Source: Phytophthora quininea (lineage: Eukaryota; Oomycota; Peronosporomycetes; Peronosporales; Peronosporaceae). Taken from it: 45,584 nucleotides of DNA. This document shows positions 1-10,610 of this stretch, piece after piece; the stretch's first letter is position 1; each line of letters begins with the position of its first letter. The translations under genes and the position numbers were made by a program. Under the pieces are notes generated by a model that was given only the letters and a program-made list of their open reading frames with translations, did not search any database and was not told where the DNA came from. Location of the stretch: the NCBI GenBank assembly GCA_011947345.1, contig JAAVTG010000842.1, forward strand, positions 1 through 45,584, read 5' to 3'.

Positions 1-3000
1 TGAACGGTGACTCGTTTCTCAAACGGGTCATAATAAAAGCGAGGCAACTTGGTCCAACTGAACGCGTCCCCCGCCGCGTAGCTGTAAGGATAGGCAGAGA
101 CATCACTAGTTGGATGGGACGTCGCCACTCCGATGGACTGACTTAGCACAGTCAGTGGTTGATCCTCATATAAGTCGTGAATACCTTGCGATTGGTTCAG
201 TAATAATGTCAACATGGAGCTCGCGATCCACCGCTCTCTCGAACTTGTCTTTTGTCGAATGATCAATCCAATCAGATTGCCCTTCTTCTGCTGAAAAAGG
301 TGCCAAAAGCGCTGCCAGGCAGCGCCCGAGCGGTCAAGACGGACTAACGGACTGATCTCGTGAGTGATCAGGATGTTCATACACAGCATGACGACTTGAA
401 GTGGGTAATCTTTCCATTGACGGTCATTCTTTTCGCCGATTTTGGCGTCCGCTTCAGCCGACGAAGGCTCATTATCTGGAACACTTTTCGATACGTGTCG
501 TTTCTCCAGCGCAGTGGCTGAAGGTTTGGCCAGTGAGTCCAAGTTGTCTTCAAATAAGGCAACTAAACTCCCATCCATGGCGCTGCTAACCGCATTTATC
601 ATCGCAAACCGCATCCGCTCTTCAAATTCCTTCATCCAGATGTCAGGACTTGATTGGACGCGCAGCGGCACGATCGGTAGCTCTTCCCCTGCAGCAACTC
701 CGTAAATGGCTTCAATATCAACACAATTGTGTTGGTTTGAGTACATCAACGACGGTCCCTCACGTCTGAATGAGTCCTCTTGAGGCTGGCCTTCGGTACT
801 ATCCGCATTAACAGCAAAAGAGTTTGGCGGCGAATTTGTCATCGCCTCGGAAGTCACAATCGCACTCCTCCTGGCACCAAACGAAGGGAATCAACCTCTC
901 GAAAACACGTTGATAGCATCTGCGGAAGGTGCTTCGGATCTCGGGCGTAGATCAGCAGCTGGAACAAATCGTGATCAGACAAGAAGTAGAACCGAGGGAA
1001 GGATCTTCGCTTGTCATCAAGGTAGACCCCGAGCTGCTGCCACAATTTCGCGTACGAATTCTCAGCTCCTGTAAGGAACCCAACCGTGACCACTTCGTGC
1101 AAACAAATCGATAGCGAGGGTGTTCCTTTGGCTGCGTACATCATGGCCTTCCACTTACGGTCAATAGCCTGAAACTCAAATGAAGCTTCGGGAACACAGT
1201 TCTGGGCATCACGAAGCGCAAAGAGCATACTTAGCTGCGTGCGGCTGCGCTGGACAGCGCTCCATCTATCGAGTACTTCCTCGCAGTGGTGAACCTCATC
1301 CCTCCACTGCACCAGCTGCAACTGAAGGCGCCCGAAGCTGTTTCCTGTGCCAGCAATTGAATTGTCAGCAAGTCATCTTCAAAAGATTCGAGTAGTTGGC
1401 AAGCACGCGGGAGGTCGAGGTCATACGAGTCTTGGATTCGAAGGATAGGGAGTGTCGCGTCTTGCAGTCGAGCCTTCATAGCATGTAGTTTCCGCTCAGT
1501 CACTGCATCGTGGTGAGCCTTCCGCGTAATTTCGCGGATCTGCATTTCGTACTTCCAGAGGTCTCGACTTCTTAGGAACCCCAGCGTTACCGTAGAACCA
1601 TCCGTAATCAAGACGCCGATGCTAGACACGTAGTTTAGGATTTCCATTAGATTTAGGATCTCTTTCCAGTGGTGGGGTTTCACCCAGGGTTGAGCCATCT
1701 CCTTGACCAGACTTAGCTTCCGCAAGTAATCGATCACGCTTTGCTGGATGTTTTCGAGCATCTTTTCGGCAAAACCAGCTTGCCCTCGACTTTGGAGCTC
1801 CCGAATGACGGGTAGGTAACTATGAACCTTGGCTGCATGTGCTTCCCAGTTTTGTTCCCGAAAAATCCCATTCTCCATCGAGTTCATTGTTTCTAACCAC
1901 TGCAACGTAAACGTGACCAAGCCCTGTACTTCCCCCACTTTGCCATCGCTTCTGCCAGTGCCGGGATGTCGACGACTTTCAATCCAACCATTTTCTGGTA
2001 CTCTTGGTAGAGTTTTGTCGCCTTTTCGATTCCCGCCAACTCGCGCACGATCTCCTGAAATGTGCCAACGTTCTTCTCCATATCCTCTTCCTCCTCCATG
2101 TCAAAGAAGTCGTCATACATCCGCAACAACTTGTGACACCGCAGCGAATACTTCTGTAACGCTGAATTGACCTGGTAGGTGATATTGGGCAAGACTTTTG
2201 CAGCGAACTTGGCGTGGGATTGACTCAGTGTCGTGTACTTGTTCAGGGACTGGTGCATGCCATTGTACTGGGGAACGATCTCCGAGCCAAGCGGTGGGGC
2301 AAATTTCTTGAGGGTTCGAACAGCTTCATCCACGTTGCGAATGCTCAGGTTCAGATGCTTCTCTCCGTCTTTTAGTGAGCGCACTTGCTTCATCTGCTCG
2401 CAGAAAAACTCAATTAATTGGGGTCGATCCTCAAGCACCGCAATCGCGCGTTGCAATGAATTGGCACACTCCGTCACGCCATCGACGGACAAGCGGTACA
2501 GATTCTGATGAATCAAGAGCCGTTCATGATAAATGAGCTCCAAAATCTCCGAGATCGATTTCCGGCACTGAATTTCAAGAAATCCAACCTTCCAACTCGA
2601 CTGGAGCTTCTGGCAGGCATGTTGTGACCGATCGAGGATATTCAGCCGATGACCGATACTCTTCAAAAAAGAGAGCTCTCCTCCAGGAATTCTAGTGATT
2701 CGAGAGAGGTCTGAGTGTGGGTGGGCGTGAGCATTTACTGTCAAGGTAGTCCCGTCGCCGTGCACTCTGTGGTCTCGGACTGACTGAACTTCGGTGTAGA
2801 CCTGCCGCAGCGATTCAAACGAGAGCATTTGCTGGGCTGCCCGATTAAACCACAGAGCTAGCTCTCGAATCAACGCTTTCGTGACTTGGTCAAACGTCGG
2901 GTCTGTGCGAAGAACCGACTGCAAGTCGAACTCGGTGGAAAAGGACTCGCTGCTTGCAAACGCCTCAGCCACGAGGGTCAATGCCCCCGTCCCTCGGTTG

Positions 3001-4910
3001 TTGCTCCATGTGATCGCGTTCTTGGCAAAGTGGAAGTTGCTGACAAGTCGAATTAGCCGGGCTAGTCCACCCAAGAACACGTGCTTGGTTTGATCCAGAG
3101 ACGGCGAGAGTTGGAGAGTATCTTCAATAATGGTCACCGCAGCGCAGATTGCGCCGGAGTTGTCTTCAGCGCATAATTCTTGGCGTAAGTGTTGCACGCA
3201 CCCGATGATCATCACGTACAGGCTTTCAATAAACATATAGCCCATCAAGCGGATGTAGGTTTCCACCAGTTCCATATCTTGCGCTGCCGTCGTCTTCTGG
3301 TGATGAATATCCGTTTTCCGTTGCCGGATGGCAGCAATTGGAGCAGACTTCCACTTAGCGTTGATCGTACGAATGGTAGAAGCTTCTGCGCTGTACAGCT
3401 CGTCCAAACCGGTAGGGGGATCCATATCATCGGAGATACTTTGCACCATCTTCTCCATGAGGTCGAGCAGCTTCTCTTTCGCGTCGATTAACTTCGTCTC
3501 AGCAGTCCCCAATAAAACTTTCTGATGCTCTTGCACTGCAGCAAGATCCATCGCCGGGTGGTTTGTGGGTAAACTCAACGAGCGAATCTCTTGGATGTCA
3601 CGAAGCGCATGGCACGACTGCAGCATTGGTGCACAAGTGCTTGCCGCGCAAACGGCAGCGTCTGCTTGATAGTCTTCAAATTGTCTCGATAAATAGTCTG
3701 GCGAATCGCTCGGATCCAGCCCACAAACACTTTCCGCACCAAGAACTTTTGGAAGAGCGGGATCCCCGCCAGCAACAGAGAAAACATCTTGCTCTCCATA
3801 ATCCACTGCGACAGCGGGATGGCCTCGCCAGAGCTGTCACTGTCGTTGTTGCTGTGCTGCACAATGGAGGCGTTTGTCATTGTGAAAAAATCGCCAGCAC
3901 CAGGTCGAGGCATCTCCTCGATCCGCTCCAAATCGTATGGCAAATAGATCCCGGCGGAGACGGGGGCGGACGACAGTGCAAGAGTCTTTCCCGTCTCTTC
4001 TGGTTTGACACCTCTGGTGTTTCTCCGCTTGAAGTACAGGACATCGTGCTTATGTTTGCCGTCCAGGAAGAGCAGAATGGCATCCTCCACACCGAAATCG
4101 ACGGCTTCAGTTCTATTGTTCTCACCAGGAGACCCAACGCCCGTAGTTTGTGATACCCTCCTTAGCATCGAGAAGCGATGCACTAGACGCTCAAACAGTT
4201 CCTCGTTTCTCTCTCGAAGTGACTGAACGAACGCGCTGCCACATTCATCTGTTAGGTTTTCGTAAAACCCAGCAATAGCAAGAGGATTAACGTACCGATT
4301 AGCGAGTTGTTCCCGGACTTCCGTCGCGGGTGTCGGCATGGGGCTGAGTTTAGACACTTTCTGTGGCATTGCATCCGTCTTCCGTCTCCCACTCCCAGCG
4401 TTTGCTGGCGGCCTCGGGGCAATGGGTCGGAACGGCGGGTCCTCTCTGAAGATTGCCGGCGGCTGCAACAGTTTGCGGTGCGCCAACGGCACGTGCACGG
4501 GCGAGTGCCAGCTCTGCGTCTTCGTGCCTCCTTCCACTTTGGCCATGCTGGTCGTCGCCGCTGATTGCACTTGCTCCTCTTTGGCGGACGCATTCTGCAC
4601 CACAAAGTGTACGGGCGGTCGTCCGCGCAGCTTCAGGAGCTGCGCGTCGTCGATGTACAGCGGGGACTGCTCGTATAAGTCCACTGACGCTTGGGCGATT
4701 TCTTCCTGGCCATGGTTCCCGTCCGGATTTGCTGCATATCTTGGGCTTTGGTTCGTCTTCAACTCCACCGCCTTGTCTCGAGTCGAGGCTTCCACCAGCG
4801 TCTGTCGAGCCTGCTCTCGAGTTCGCGACACCGAGGACGTGACACGACGTCGAGTCGAAGGAGTCTCGATGAGAGACGTCTCGGAGGCGGCGCTTCAACG
4901 TGCCGTCCAT
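1..4910 (-). CDS. Axonemal dynein heavy chain, N-terminal tail and linker (partial, frame-broken)
   Basis: This is the N-terminal half of a dynein heavy chain, the motor subunit of flagellar axonemes. Readable segments, in order on the minus strand, are about 4831-3600, 3806-1935, 1938-1335, 1321-860 and 866-1. Family features seen are an N-terminal block ending in a W-rich basic stretch (about 3700-3780), the tail motif LLRMYDDFFDMEEEEDM near 2090, and the linker signature FPRFYFLSDHDL near 975-1010. An F-x-W-x-x-LPRFYY-like stretch near 30-60 normally sits just before AAA1, so the ATPase ring lies beyond the left edge. The N-terminal block resembles inner-arm (DNAH6-like) chains, which is an inference. 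Four junctions (about 3600, 1935, 1335, 866) each need one extra base to stay in frame. The nearest upstream ATG is at 4910 and needs a fifth such correction. A real pseudogene is possible but less likely. Confidence 0.85.
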
Positions 4911-5011
4911 GAACGAAATAGATATCGATGGTGGACTACAACATGAGGAGACTGCATTGGACTTTTGCCATGGCAACCACTCGATAGGAAGAGGTCGATA
5001 GTCGATGTTTG

Positions 5012-5359
5012 CTACGGGGCCATGCGGATCACGAACACTCGGTTGCCGCTGGAGCGGTCCATGATGGACTCGCGGTGGTGCCACCACTTGCGGATGGTGG
5101 TCTGGTCGATTTGCCATCCTTGCTGCTGGAAGTACTTGACGGCGCGAATCGGGAGGCCTTCGCCAGGACCCAGCACCCATCGGATAACCTCGCGCTTCTG
5201 GCTCATAGGAAAGGGATGGCGCGTCCTCTTGACTGGTGCTTGGTCTTGGTCGGGGTCCTCCTGCTCCGCTGTCGCTTGGTCCCCCACTTGCACGTTGCGT
5301 ACTGCGCGAGCCACAAGCAGCTGTGCTGGTATGGCGGCCCTCGTTGGCCCGACGTCCAT
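5012..5359 (-). CDS. Small protein with helix-turn-helix (CENP-B/transposase-like) domain
   Basis: A 115-residue ORF from the ATG at 5359. The first half is low-complexity and acidic (Glu/Asp/Gln-rich near residues 40-52). The second half contains SQKREVIRWVL, then RAVKYFQQQGW, then TIRKWWHHRESI. That spacing of helices, with a tryptophan pair in the last one, is typical of DNA-binding domains of the CENP-B/pogo-transposase kind that are common in oomycete genomes. No catalytic domain follows: the frame stops about 12 residues after the domain, so it may be a transposon-derived fragment or a gene cut short by a frame break. It sits just upstream of the dynein gene on the same strand. Function beyond probable DNA binding is not known. 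Confidence 0.45.
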   Translation of the reverse strand: MDVGPTRAAIPAQLLVARAVRNVQVGDQATAEQEDPDQDQAPVKRTRHPFPMSQKREVIRWVLGPGEGLPIRAVKYFQQQGWQIDQTTIRKWWHHRESIMDRSSGNRVFVIRMAP

Positions 5360-5496
5360 GATCGGAAGCTTCAAAGTGACAGCTTGAAGAAAACACCAGT
5401 ATTCAGTGCAGCCAGCGCACAGACAACGGAAGTGATGGCTCGAGAAGGGCAGCAATCACGACTGTATTCGAAAGTTGGCTAGAAGGCCTCTAAACA

Positions 5497-6037
5497 TTAG
5501 ATTGCTGCTGCTTCTTTAGGAACGTGGACTTGAGCAGGCATCTCCGTCTCGTTGCAGGCCTTGGCCCTGGCCATCTCGCAACTGTTGGGGTACTTGACGC
5601 CGTTCTTGTCCGTCACAGGAGAGTATTTAACCAGGCACATATCGGAGCAGCCAACGGTGCCTGCAGAGGAGGGCCTGCCGTCGTAGGAAGAGTCCGAAGA
5701 GAATGACGCGTACGTCGATGCGTGATATGAGTAGGTCGACTCGGCACACTCGCCCTTTGCAATTTGAGAGAGATGTTCGTTGCTGCACTGCGCGACGATG
5801 AGGTAGCACTGATTGGTGTAGGTGCCGCCGTCAGAGCCACACAGGATCGTAGGACGTGGGGCAAGTTGAGTCGCAGGAAGAGTTGACACTGTCATTGACA
5901 ATTGTTTCGTCGGAGCCAGCATCGATGCCCATGCCGACGTTGTATTTGGAGAACGGAGTGCCGACCGAGGCCGTGTCGTCGGCCAAGGCGGCGCGGAAGA
6001 CGCCAACCGCGAGCAACGAAATGATGGTAAACTTCAT
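5497..6037 (-). CDS. Secreted Kazal-type serine protease inhibitor (EPI-like), two domains, one frame break
   Basis: The ATG at 6037 opens a signal peptide (MKFTIISLLAVGVFRAALAD). Domain 1 has the Kazal pattern C-x3-C-x7-C-x10-C-x6-C-x12-C with the YDPVCGSDG core, so it is a six-cysteine domain. Its predicted P1 residue, the second after Cys2, is Thr. Domain 2, near 5540-5650, keeps C-SDM-C and two later cysteines but has Thr in place of Cys3 and no Cys6. This four-cysteine form is known from Phytophthora EPI inhibitors. A Ser/Tyr-rich linker joins the domains. As read, the frame breaks inside domain 1 near 5838-5843 in a GTGTG stretch, and a missing dinucleotide there would explain it. The gene shares a roughly 200-bp divergent promoter region with the WD40 gene at 6236. 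The protein probably acts outside the cell against host or microbial proteases. Confidence 0.82.
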
Positions 6038-6047
6038 CGTCCGAAGG

Positions 6048-6061
6048 AATTGCAGAGTGGG
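6048..6061 (-). promoter_or_regulatory. Oomycete initiator-like element upstream of the Kazal gene
   Basis: On the minus strand this reads CCCACTCTGCAATT, close to the oomycete core-promoter initiator GCTCATTYNCAWTTT. It lies about 11 nt upstream of the ATG at 6037. This is a motif match only. Confidence 0.4.
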
Positions 6062-6235
6062 GCAGATCTTTGCTGCTGCTGCGAGGCTTGATGATCATCA
6101 ACAACGATTACAGCGTCCCATCTAGGGAAAGTGTCGTCGATCGATCTCATTGGTCTGCAAGTTGAAGTGAAAATGGATACAATTATTCAAAAACATATTT
6201 CTAAAAAACGTTTTTGTTTCGTCCAGCCATTTGAC

Positions 6236-7534
6236 ATGCGAGGAGCTCTGCAGCGCGGTGGCCTGACGCTGGCGCAGACGGCCGTGGCCTCGTTCGCGCA
6301 GTCCGCAGCAGGTGACACGGCGCTGGTGTCGGACCCGAGCGAGGGCTTTGACTACGACTACGTTTTGGACTGGTGGGGTGGAGAGAGAACGATTGGCACA
6401 TTGACGCAGTTGACTGACTGGCTGATTCCTGCATTACAGCCAACCCACAGCCCACAAGAGCGGACTGGCCGCCGCATTGAGCAACCACAAGCTGCAGCTG
6501 CGCAGTCTGGACACGCTGGGACTTATACACGAGGTGGGAATGCTTTATACGCTCTGGCTTGAGCTCTGGGATTGACGCTTTGGATCGTGTTGCAGTTCCA
6601 CGCCCACAACAGCACCATCCACGAGGTCTGGGCATCTCCCAGCTCGCCCTACCAGCTGGCTACGTGCTCCAGCGATGAGTGTGTCAAGCTTTGGGATACG
6701 AGAGCCGCTGTGCCGGCTATGGTGGTGCCCGTGGGGCGAGAAGTCTGGAGTCTCTCCATCGGCTGCGGAGAGACGCTTCTAGCCACTGGCACGGACGAAT
6801 TGGCGCTCTTTTACGACGTGCGGACGGGCAACAAGCTTGGAGTACGGGAAAGCCACATCGACGCCATCACCAAGGTGCGCTTCCACCCCACGCAGCCGGC
6901 TTTCGTGGTCACGGCGTCCGAGGACGGCATCGTGTGCTTCTTCGACTGTCGTATCCCGGACGAGGACGACGCTCTTGAAAGCATTTTGAACGTGGAGAGC
7001 GCAGTCACGATCGTCGGCTTCTTCGGCCCTGAGAAGGAGAACATTTTCTGTTTGACGGGCACTGAGACTCTGGACTTGTGGAACCTCTGGACGGCGCAGA
7101 GATTGCACCACTATGCTACGATTCGGGACGACTGCAACAACAACGGCCTCCCGACCGACTATTTAATCGACTGCGTGTACGATGATAACTCGAACGAGCT
7201 GTTCCTGTTGGCTGGCAACCACGACGGCGACATAAACGCGGTCAACATCGGCACGGACGCCGCCTCCGCTGGGAAGTTGCAGCATGCAGCAGCGCTCAAG
7301 GGAGGCCACAAAGCCTGCGTGCGTTGCATATACTACGACGCTGAGGCGACAAGTCTCTACTCTGGTGGTGAGGACGCCCGGTTGTGCAAGTGGACAGTTC
7401 CTGTGGCTGGCAGCGCCTCGGGCGACACCAGCGACGGCTACTCCTCAGCATCGTCGTCAACATACACCAGGAGAGCTTCGGCAGTCGACCCCTCGGGGAT
7501 CCGGAAGGCGAGAAAAGCCTCCCGTCCCTACTAG
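6236..7534 (+). CDS. WD40-repeat protein, WDR89-like, three exons
   Basis: Exons 6236-6372, 6440-6533 and 6596-7534 join in phase, with introns of 67 and 62 nt ending in TTACAG and TTGCAG, giving about 390 residues with no frame break. WD units are visible: TCSSDECVKLWDTR (near 6670), TGTDELALFYDVRTG, TASEDGIVCFFDCR, TGTETLDLWNLW and SGGEDARLCKW (near 7360). The last repeat begins GHKACVRCIYYDAE, and the order and character of the repeats match the WDR89 family, a seven-bladed propeller of poorly known function. The C-terminus is a Ser-rich basic tail (KARKASRPY). The ATG at 6236 was chosen because the frame upstream is AT-rich non-coding sequence. The first donor (GTGGGG) is weak, so that exon boundary is the least certain part. 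Confidence 0.82.
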
Positions 7535-7698
7535 ATAGCCGTTCAACCAACTAACGTGCAATGCATTCACAGCAAGACTTGAGCGGGTGGATTGCGTTGG
7601 TAGGAGATTGATCAGGACGTTTCACGATCTGTGTTTCCCGAGGCAGACACTCGTTTTTAGCCGCCGCCGATCGTTATTTCGGATCGTGCTTGGCGACG

Positions 7699-7715
7699 GC
7701 TCCTCATTTTCGAAG
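7699..7715 (+). promoter_or_regulatory. Initiator-like element upstream of the kinase gene
   Basis: The sequence GCTCCTCATTTTCGAAG contains the TCATTTT core of the oomycete initiator and lies about 40 nt before the ATG at 7751. This is a motif match only. Confidence 0.35.
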
Positions 7716-7750
7716 TAGTTGGAGACGCCAAGAAGCCGCGCTCGCTCAAG

Positions 7751-8914
7751 ATGACAGGGATTATGAAGAAGGTGACCGAGTTCTACAAGAAGGACGAGTG
7801 CAGTAAATACTACAAACTGGGCAAGACGCTCGGAACGTACGTCTCTGGTGTCTGCAAAACGTCGTACCTTGGTGGGCTGACCGGTGTGCTTATTTATTGT
7901 AGTGGGAGCTTTGCCACCGTCAAGAGTGCAGTCAGCAAGGCTGACAACTCTCGATGGGCTGTCAAGTGCATCGACAAGGCGAGTCTGACAGCAGAAGACG
8001 AGGAAGCTCTACGGGTCGAGGTGGAGGTCTTGCAGGTCGTGCACCACGTCAACATTGTGCAGCTCAAGGAAGTGTTCGACTGCCACAAGACCTTCTACAT
8101 GGTCATGGAGGAGATGAGTGGCGGCGAGCTGTTTGACCGCATCGTCGAGAAGGAGAAGTACTCGGAGAAAGAGGCCAGCTGCGTGGTCAAGAAGCTGTCG
8201 GACGCGCTGTTGTACTGCCACCAGATGGGCATTGTGCACCGCGACCTCAAGCCTGAAAACCTGCTGTACCAGTCCACGGACGAGAACGCAGAGATTAAGA
8301 TCGCCGACTTTGGTTTGGCCAAGTTGATTAAGGGCGACTCGCTCATGCAGACGGCTTGCGGGACGCCCGGGTATGTCGCGCCGGAAATCCTCGAGGGCCG
8401 TCCGTACGGCGCCGAGGTGGATCTCTGGAGTCTTGGCGTGATCGCCTACATCCTGCTGTGCGGCTTTCCTCCGTTCTACGACGAGAACAACGCTGCGCTT
8501 TTCCAGTCCATCAAGTCGGGTGTGTATGACTACCCGAGTCCGTACTGGGACTGCGTCTCGGACTCGGCCAAGGATCTCATTTCGCGATTGCTGGTTGTTG
8601 ACCCCAAGAAGCGCTTTACGGCTCAGCAGGTGCTGGACCACCCGTGGATTGCCGACATCCACGGTGTCAACGGCGAGGCGCTGCCGCACTTCTCGCAGGA
8701 GATGAAGCGCTACAACGCCCGTCGTCGATTCCGCGCTGGTATCATGGCAGCTAAGACCATTTCGGCTTTGCACACCGGTCAGAAACGATTGAGTGCAGGC
8801 GATCTGGAGCCGCCAGCAGCTGCGATTGCAGCTGTTGGTCTGGGAGCTTTAAACCAGGAACTGCCCCAACGGAGGCCCGCGCTAAGGATGGAGAAGCTAC
8901 TCCGCAAGCGGTGA
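7751..8914 (+). CDS. CaMK-type serine/threonine protein kinase with one in-frame intron
   Basis: A complete kinase domain, in order: Gly loop GTGSFATV, WAVK lysine (about residue 50 after splicing), HRDLKPEN (about 141), DFGLAK, GTPGYVAPE and DLWSLGVIAYILLCGFPPF. It is followed by DPKKRFTAQQVLDHPWI and a basic amphipathic segment, RYNARRRFRAGIMAAKTISAL (from about 8707), like the autoinhibitory/calmodulin-binding region of CaMKI/II. The Gly loop exists only if a 66-nt intron at 7837-7902 (GTACGT...TTGTAG) is removed. Because 66 is divisible by 3, the genomic ORF also reads straight through with 22 extra residues. Near 8862 one missing base would shift the tail into a Pro/Ala/Thr-rich frame ending at 8955, so the printed last 15 or so residues are doubtful. 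The protein is expected to be a cytosolic calcium-responsive kinase. Confidence 0.88.
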   Translation: MTGIMKKVTEFYKKDECSKYYKLGKTLGTYVSGVCKTSYLGGLTGVLIYCSGSFATVKSAVSKADNSRWAVKCIDKASLTAEDEEALRVEVEVLQVVHHVNIVQLKEVFDCHKTFYMVMEEMSGGELFDRIVEKEKYSEKEASCVVKKLSDALLYCHQMGIVHRDLKPENLLYQSTDENAEIKIADFGLAKLIKGDSLMQTACGTPGYVAPEILEGRPYGAEVDLWSLGVIAYILLCGFPPFYDENNAALFQSIKSGVYDYPSPYWDCVSDSAKDLISRLLVVDPKKRFTAQQVLDHPWIADIHGVNGEALPHFSQEMKRYNARRRFRAGIMAAKTISALHTGQKRLSAGDLEPPAAAIAAVGLGALNQELPQRRPALRMEKLLRKR

Positions 8915-9107
8915 CGGCATCGACACCGGCGCCTGCCGCTCCTGTGACGCAGTAGAGACGAAAGCCAAGTGTGCTAGTACTTATTCACTTCACTCAAAAT
9001 CGCATTGCTTAGCTCGCCTCACGCGAATCAAATGAACTGAAGCAAACGCCAACTGCACCGCAAAACAAGTTCACATACTAATTTCTTGGGGCATCGAACG
9101 AATATGC

Positions 9108-10610
9108 TTATAGCGAGCAAATGTTCTCGACCGGCGTGATGATCGAGAAGCGGTCGTCCTTGTCATCGACGTTAGCCAGTTCGTCCGCACGCTTACGAGC
9201 CTGGTAGATGAAGCCGAACGCCACCAACACGGCGCAAGCTCCGCCACCAACAGCAAACATGGCCATACCCGAACCACCGGAGGCAGCGCTCTGGGTGTTA
9301 ATCTCCTGTGTGGAGTCGCCGTTCTTGCTGGGCGTCTGCTGCTGGGTTTCCGAGCTCTTTCCAATGGAGCTGATCTGACCAGTAGACTGCGTCTTCTGCT
9401 CTGTCTTAGACGAACCGATAGTCGATTCCTGCCCGACCGAAGGGCTTGTGCTGCTGCTACCAACCTCGGCGTTGCTACCGGAGAACGAAGCCGAACCGAC
9501 CTGCACCGAGCTCGATCCTGAGGTCGAAGAAGCTGTTGACGAGGACGTCGACGTGGAGTTCTGGTACTGGTCAGGGGCCTTGGTCGGTGGAGCGGTCGTC
9601 GGCTCAGGCGTCGCGGTGGGGGCGGCCGTCGTAGGCTCAGGCGTGGCGTCGTAGGGGCAGGCGTAGCCGTGGGGCAGCCGTGGTGGGCTGCGGTGGTCGG
9701 GGCTGCGGTGGTCGGGGCAGGCGTCTGCTGTTGCTGCTGGGTGTTAAAAGACTGCTGTGTGTTTGACGATTGCTGCGTGGTCGACATGGTGAACTTGGAC
9801 TGCGAGTCGGACGTGTAGAGACCGAAGGTCTGCTCGTACAGCTCCGACTTGCTCGGGGTGTCGAACATTTGGAAGTAGAACTTTTCGCTCAAGGAGCTGC
9901 TCCACTGCTGGTACGCGCTGTAGAACTTCTGCGTGCATTCCAGGCTGCCCGTGTTACCCGACAGAGAGCCGCTGGACGGCCAGCCAGTCTCCGTCAGCAG
10001 CAGCTTGTCGCCAAAGCTGCCCATCATGGTTTGCCACTGCGTGTTCACGACGTCAATGGCGTCTTCGCACGCAGTGCCGGGGTTGAAGAACGGGTGCACG
10101 TTCACACCGAGTACGTCGACGGCCGACACCAGGTCCGACCAGCCCGAAATGCTCGAGTGGCCGATCACCTCCGTGTTGCGTTGCACTGTGCCGACCTTGA
10201 CGCCGCCACCGACGCGGGATTTAATGCTCTGGATGACGCTGATCATGTCGCTTGGCACGCTGCCAACGCCGGCCAGGTTTTCGTTGCCGACCATAATGAT
10301 GGACACGCCGCCGCTGTTTGCCGCCGAGATAGCCGCCTCCATTTGCTCCTGGTAGTCGCTCTGCGGGTACGGCACGCCCAGCACGGCCGTGAGACCGGCG
10401 CCCGTGATGATCGGGCCCATCTGGGTGTTGCCGAACATGGAGATGTATGTGCGCACGCTGTTGAATCCGGCACCGGCGATGGTCTTCATGTCCGCAGCCA
10501 CGGTCGAGTCGCTCTTGCCGCTCGTGTGATCGGGGTCGTAGCAGACACCGTTGGCGTTCGCCTTCGAGAAGAAGGCGACGAAGCTACGACAATCGGGCGA
10601 AGAACTTCAT
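9108..10610 (-). CDS. GH17 beta-1,3-glucanase-like protein, membrane-anchored (paralogue 1, frame-broken)
   Basis: A GH17 fold (glucan endo-1,3-beta-glucosidase family) is readable from about 10550 to 9800. The probable acid/base Glu lies in VGNENL (10280-10282) and the nucleophile in LLLTETGWPSS (9989-9991). N-terminal to it, the ATG at 10610 starts a hydrophobic signal peptide (MKFFA...) leading into NANGVCYDPDH; two missing bases near 10570-10600 interrupt it. The C-terminal half is a Gln/Thr/Pro stalk (about 9780-9540, with at least one more frame break near 9650-9690), a Ser-rich segment, one transmembrane helix (about 9215-9285) and a charged cytoplasmic tail ending ENICSL at 9108. The protein is probably a surface-anchored enzyme acting on the cell's own or host glucan. 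It is the most divergent of three local paralogues and is convergent with the kinase gene. Confidence 0.82.

Noticed and set aside
4350..5396. 348-residue minus-strand ORF
   Set aside because: It overlaps the dynein start and the HTH gene in another frame, its composition is Arg/Ser/Gly-rich, and it has no domain. It is a shadow of GC-rich coding sequence.
8009..8773. 254-residue ORF antisense to the kinase
   Set aside because: It is the mirror of a conserved kinase domain and shows no independent motif.
9108..9125. CaaX prenylation box at the GH17 C-terminus
   Set aside because: The Cys is third from the end, not fourth.
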